A DNA stretch of 5,213 bases from Bacillota bacterium (GTDB lineage Bacteria; Bacillota; Clostridia; Lachnospirales; Lachnospiraceae). Position 1 is the first letter of the stretch, and each line of letters begins with the position of its first letter. The stretch is taken from contig JAEWWQ010000107.1 of the NCBI GenBank assembly GCA_023458855.1, positions 1 to 5,213 of the forward strand. The letters run 5' to 3'. The notes beneath the pieces are model-generated. The model made no database searches. It worked only from the letters and a program-made list of their open reading frames with translations, and had not been told where the DNA came from. Made by a program: the position numbers and the translations under genes. Below are positions 4,428 to 5,213 of this stretch, piece after piece.

Positions 4428-5213
4428 ATGGCACGATTTACGTTACCGCGTGATTTATATCATGGCAAAGGTGCTTTGGAAGCACTAAAGAATTTTGACG
4501 GAAAAAGAGCAATTATCTGTGTGGGTGGAAGCTCTATGAAGCGGTTTGGCTTTTTGGACAGAGCAAAACAGTATCTGGAAGAAGCAGGCATGCAGGTCGA
4601 AGTGTTCGAAGGAATTGAACCAGATCCATCTGTTGAAACTGTTATGAAGGGTGCCGAGGTCATGGCGGGATTTCAGCCGGACTGGATTATTGCAATGGGT
4701 GGGGGCTCACCAATTGATGCAGCAAAAGCTATGTGGATCAAATATGAATATCCGGATATTACATTTGAAGAGATGTGCAAGGTATTTGGTATTCCAAAGC
4801 TGAGAAAAAAGGCAAGATTTTGCGCGATATCTTCAACCTCCGGAACCGCTACGGAAGTAACAGCATTTTCTATTATTACGGATTATCATAAGGGAATTAA
4901 ATATCCAATCGCCGATTTTGAGATTACACCGGATGTTGCTATTGTAGACCCGGATCTGGCAGAGACGATGCCTCAGAAGCTGGTAGCTCATACGGGTATG
5001 GATGCCATGACCCATGCTGTTGAAGCATATGTTTCCACAGCAAACTGTGATTTTACAGATCCGCTTGCGTTGCATGCAATTAAAATGATTCAGAGAGATC
5101 TGGTAGAATCCTATCAGGGTGACATGGAAAAGAGAGCTTCCATGCATAATGCGCAGTGTCTTGCTGGAATGGCATTTTCCAATGCTCTGCTTGGAATCGT
5201 ACACTCTATGGCA
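4428..5213 (+). CDS. Iron-containing (group III) alcohol dehydrogenase, 3'-truncated by window edge
   Basis: The reading frame is open from ATG 4428 (AGGAGG at 4413-4418, nine bases upstream) to the window end, 262 codons without a stop; the family is about 380-390 residues, so roughly 120 are missing. These cytoplasmic enzymes reduce aldehydes to alcohols (ethanol, butanol) with NAD(P)H. The Rossmann-like N-terminal domain has the dinucleotide motif GGGSPIDAAKA (91-101) and the STSGTATEVTAFS segment (136-148). The metal-binding domain begins with GMDAMTHAVEAY (190-201), where D192 and H196 are ligands, and H259 in GIVHSMA is the third. The fourth His, expected about 14 residues later, lies outside the window. 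The N-terminus MARFTLPRDLYHGKG and overall pattern resemble stand-alone clostridial butanol/ethanol dehydrogenases and the AdhE C-terminal domain. No aldehyde dehydrogenase domain precedes it, so it is not AdhE. Chain-length preference and NADH versus NADPH use cannot be read from the sequence with confidence. Confidence 0.95.
   Translation, partial: MARFTLPRDLYHGKGALEALKNFDGKRAIICVGGSSMKRFGFLDRAKQYLEEAGMQVEVFEGIEPDPSVETVMKGAEVMAGFQPDWIIAMGGGSPIDAAKAMWIKYEYPDITFEEMCKVFGIPKLRKKARFCAISSTSGTATEVTAFSIITDYHKGIKYPIADFEITPDVAIVDPDLAETMPQKLVAHTGMDAMTHAVEAYVSTANCDFTDPLALHAIKMIQRDLVESYQGDMEKRASMHNAQCLAGMAFSNALLGIVHSMA

Noticed and set aside
4833..5204. 123-codon open frame on the minus strand
   Set aside because: It lies wholly inside the alcohol dehydrogenase gene, antisense to its conserved metal-binding and nucleotide-binding motifs, and its translation is Cys/His/Ser-rich in the way shadow frames are. 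No RBS supports it.

Overview
The window looks like a core chromosomal segment of a low-GC, anaerobic Firmicute, most likely a gut Clostridium relative of the Lachnospiraceae type. The reasons are AT-rich intergenic DNA, strong AGGAGG ribosome binding sites, a ClpC-type (not ClpA) unfoldase followed by radA, a fermentative iron-dependent alcohol dehydrogenase, and a tRNA gene without an encoded CCA. The family assignment is inference from protein style and gene order; no search was run. All protein genes are on the + strand.

Left part (1-2815), protein quality control and DNA repair: the 3' end of clpC (AAA+ unfoldase, D2 domain), a 136-residue acidic protein of unknown function with its own RBS and a terminator-like hairpin, a 117-nt imperfect hairpin that fills the gap before the next gene, and a complete radA (Sms) recombination ATPase. 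In Bacillus the order clpC-radA-disA is contiguous. Here a small gene separates clpC from radA, and disA does not follow.

Middle part (2816-3497), RNA and structure: a tRNA-Trp(CCA) gene with an extended -10 promoter and a Rho-independent terminator. This is followed by a chain of inverted repeats, including a perfect 22-bp stem. One hairpin has its T-tract on the minus strand, which suggests a convergent minus-strand transcript of about 165 nt. A very AT-rich stretch with short direct repeats leads up to a good promoter.

Right part (3498-5213), fermentation: a formate/nitrite transporter (FNT) family channel and the first 262 codons of an iron-containing (group III) alcohol dehydrogenase that runs off the window. 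Directly upstream of the dehydrogenase is an 18-bp site, TTGTTAAAATAATAACAA, that matches the clostridial Rex operator consensus at 13 of 14 specified bases and overlaps a possible -35. The simplest reading is an NADH/NAD+-controlled alcohol-forming step next to a formate exit channel, both fitting mixed-acid/ethanol fermentation.

I see no mobile element, CRISPR array or clearly new multi-gene system. The most informative signals are the Rex-like operator, the candidate minus-strand RNA, and the two large hairpins.
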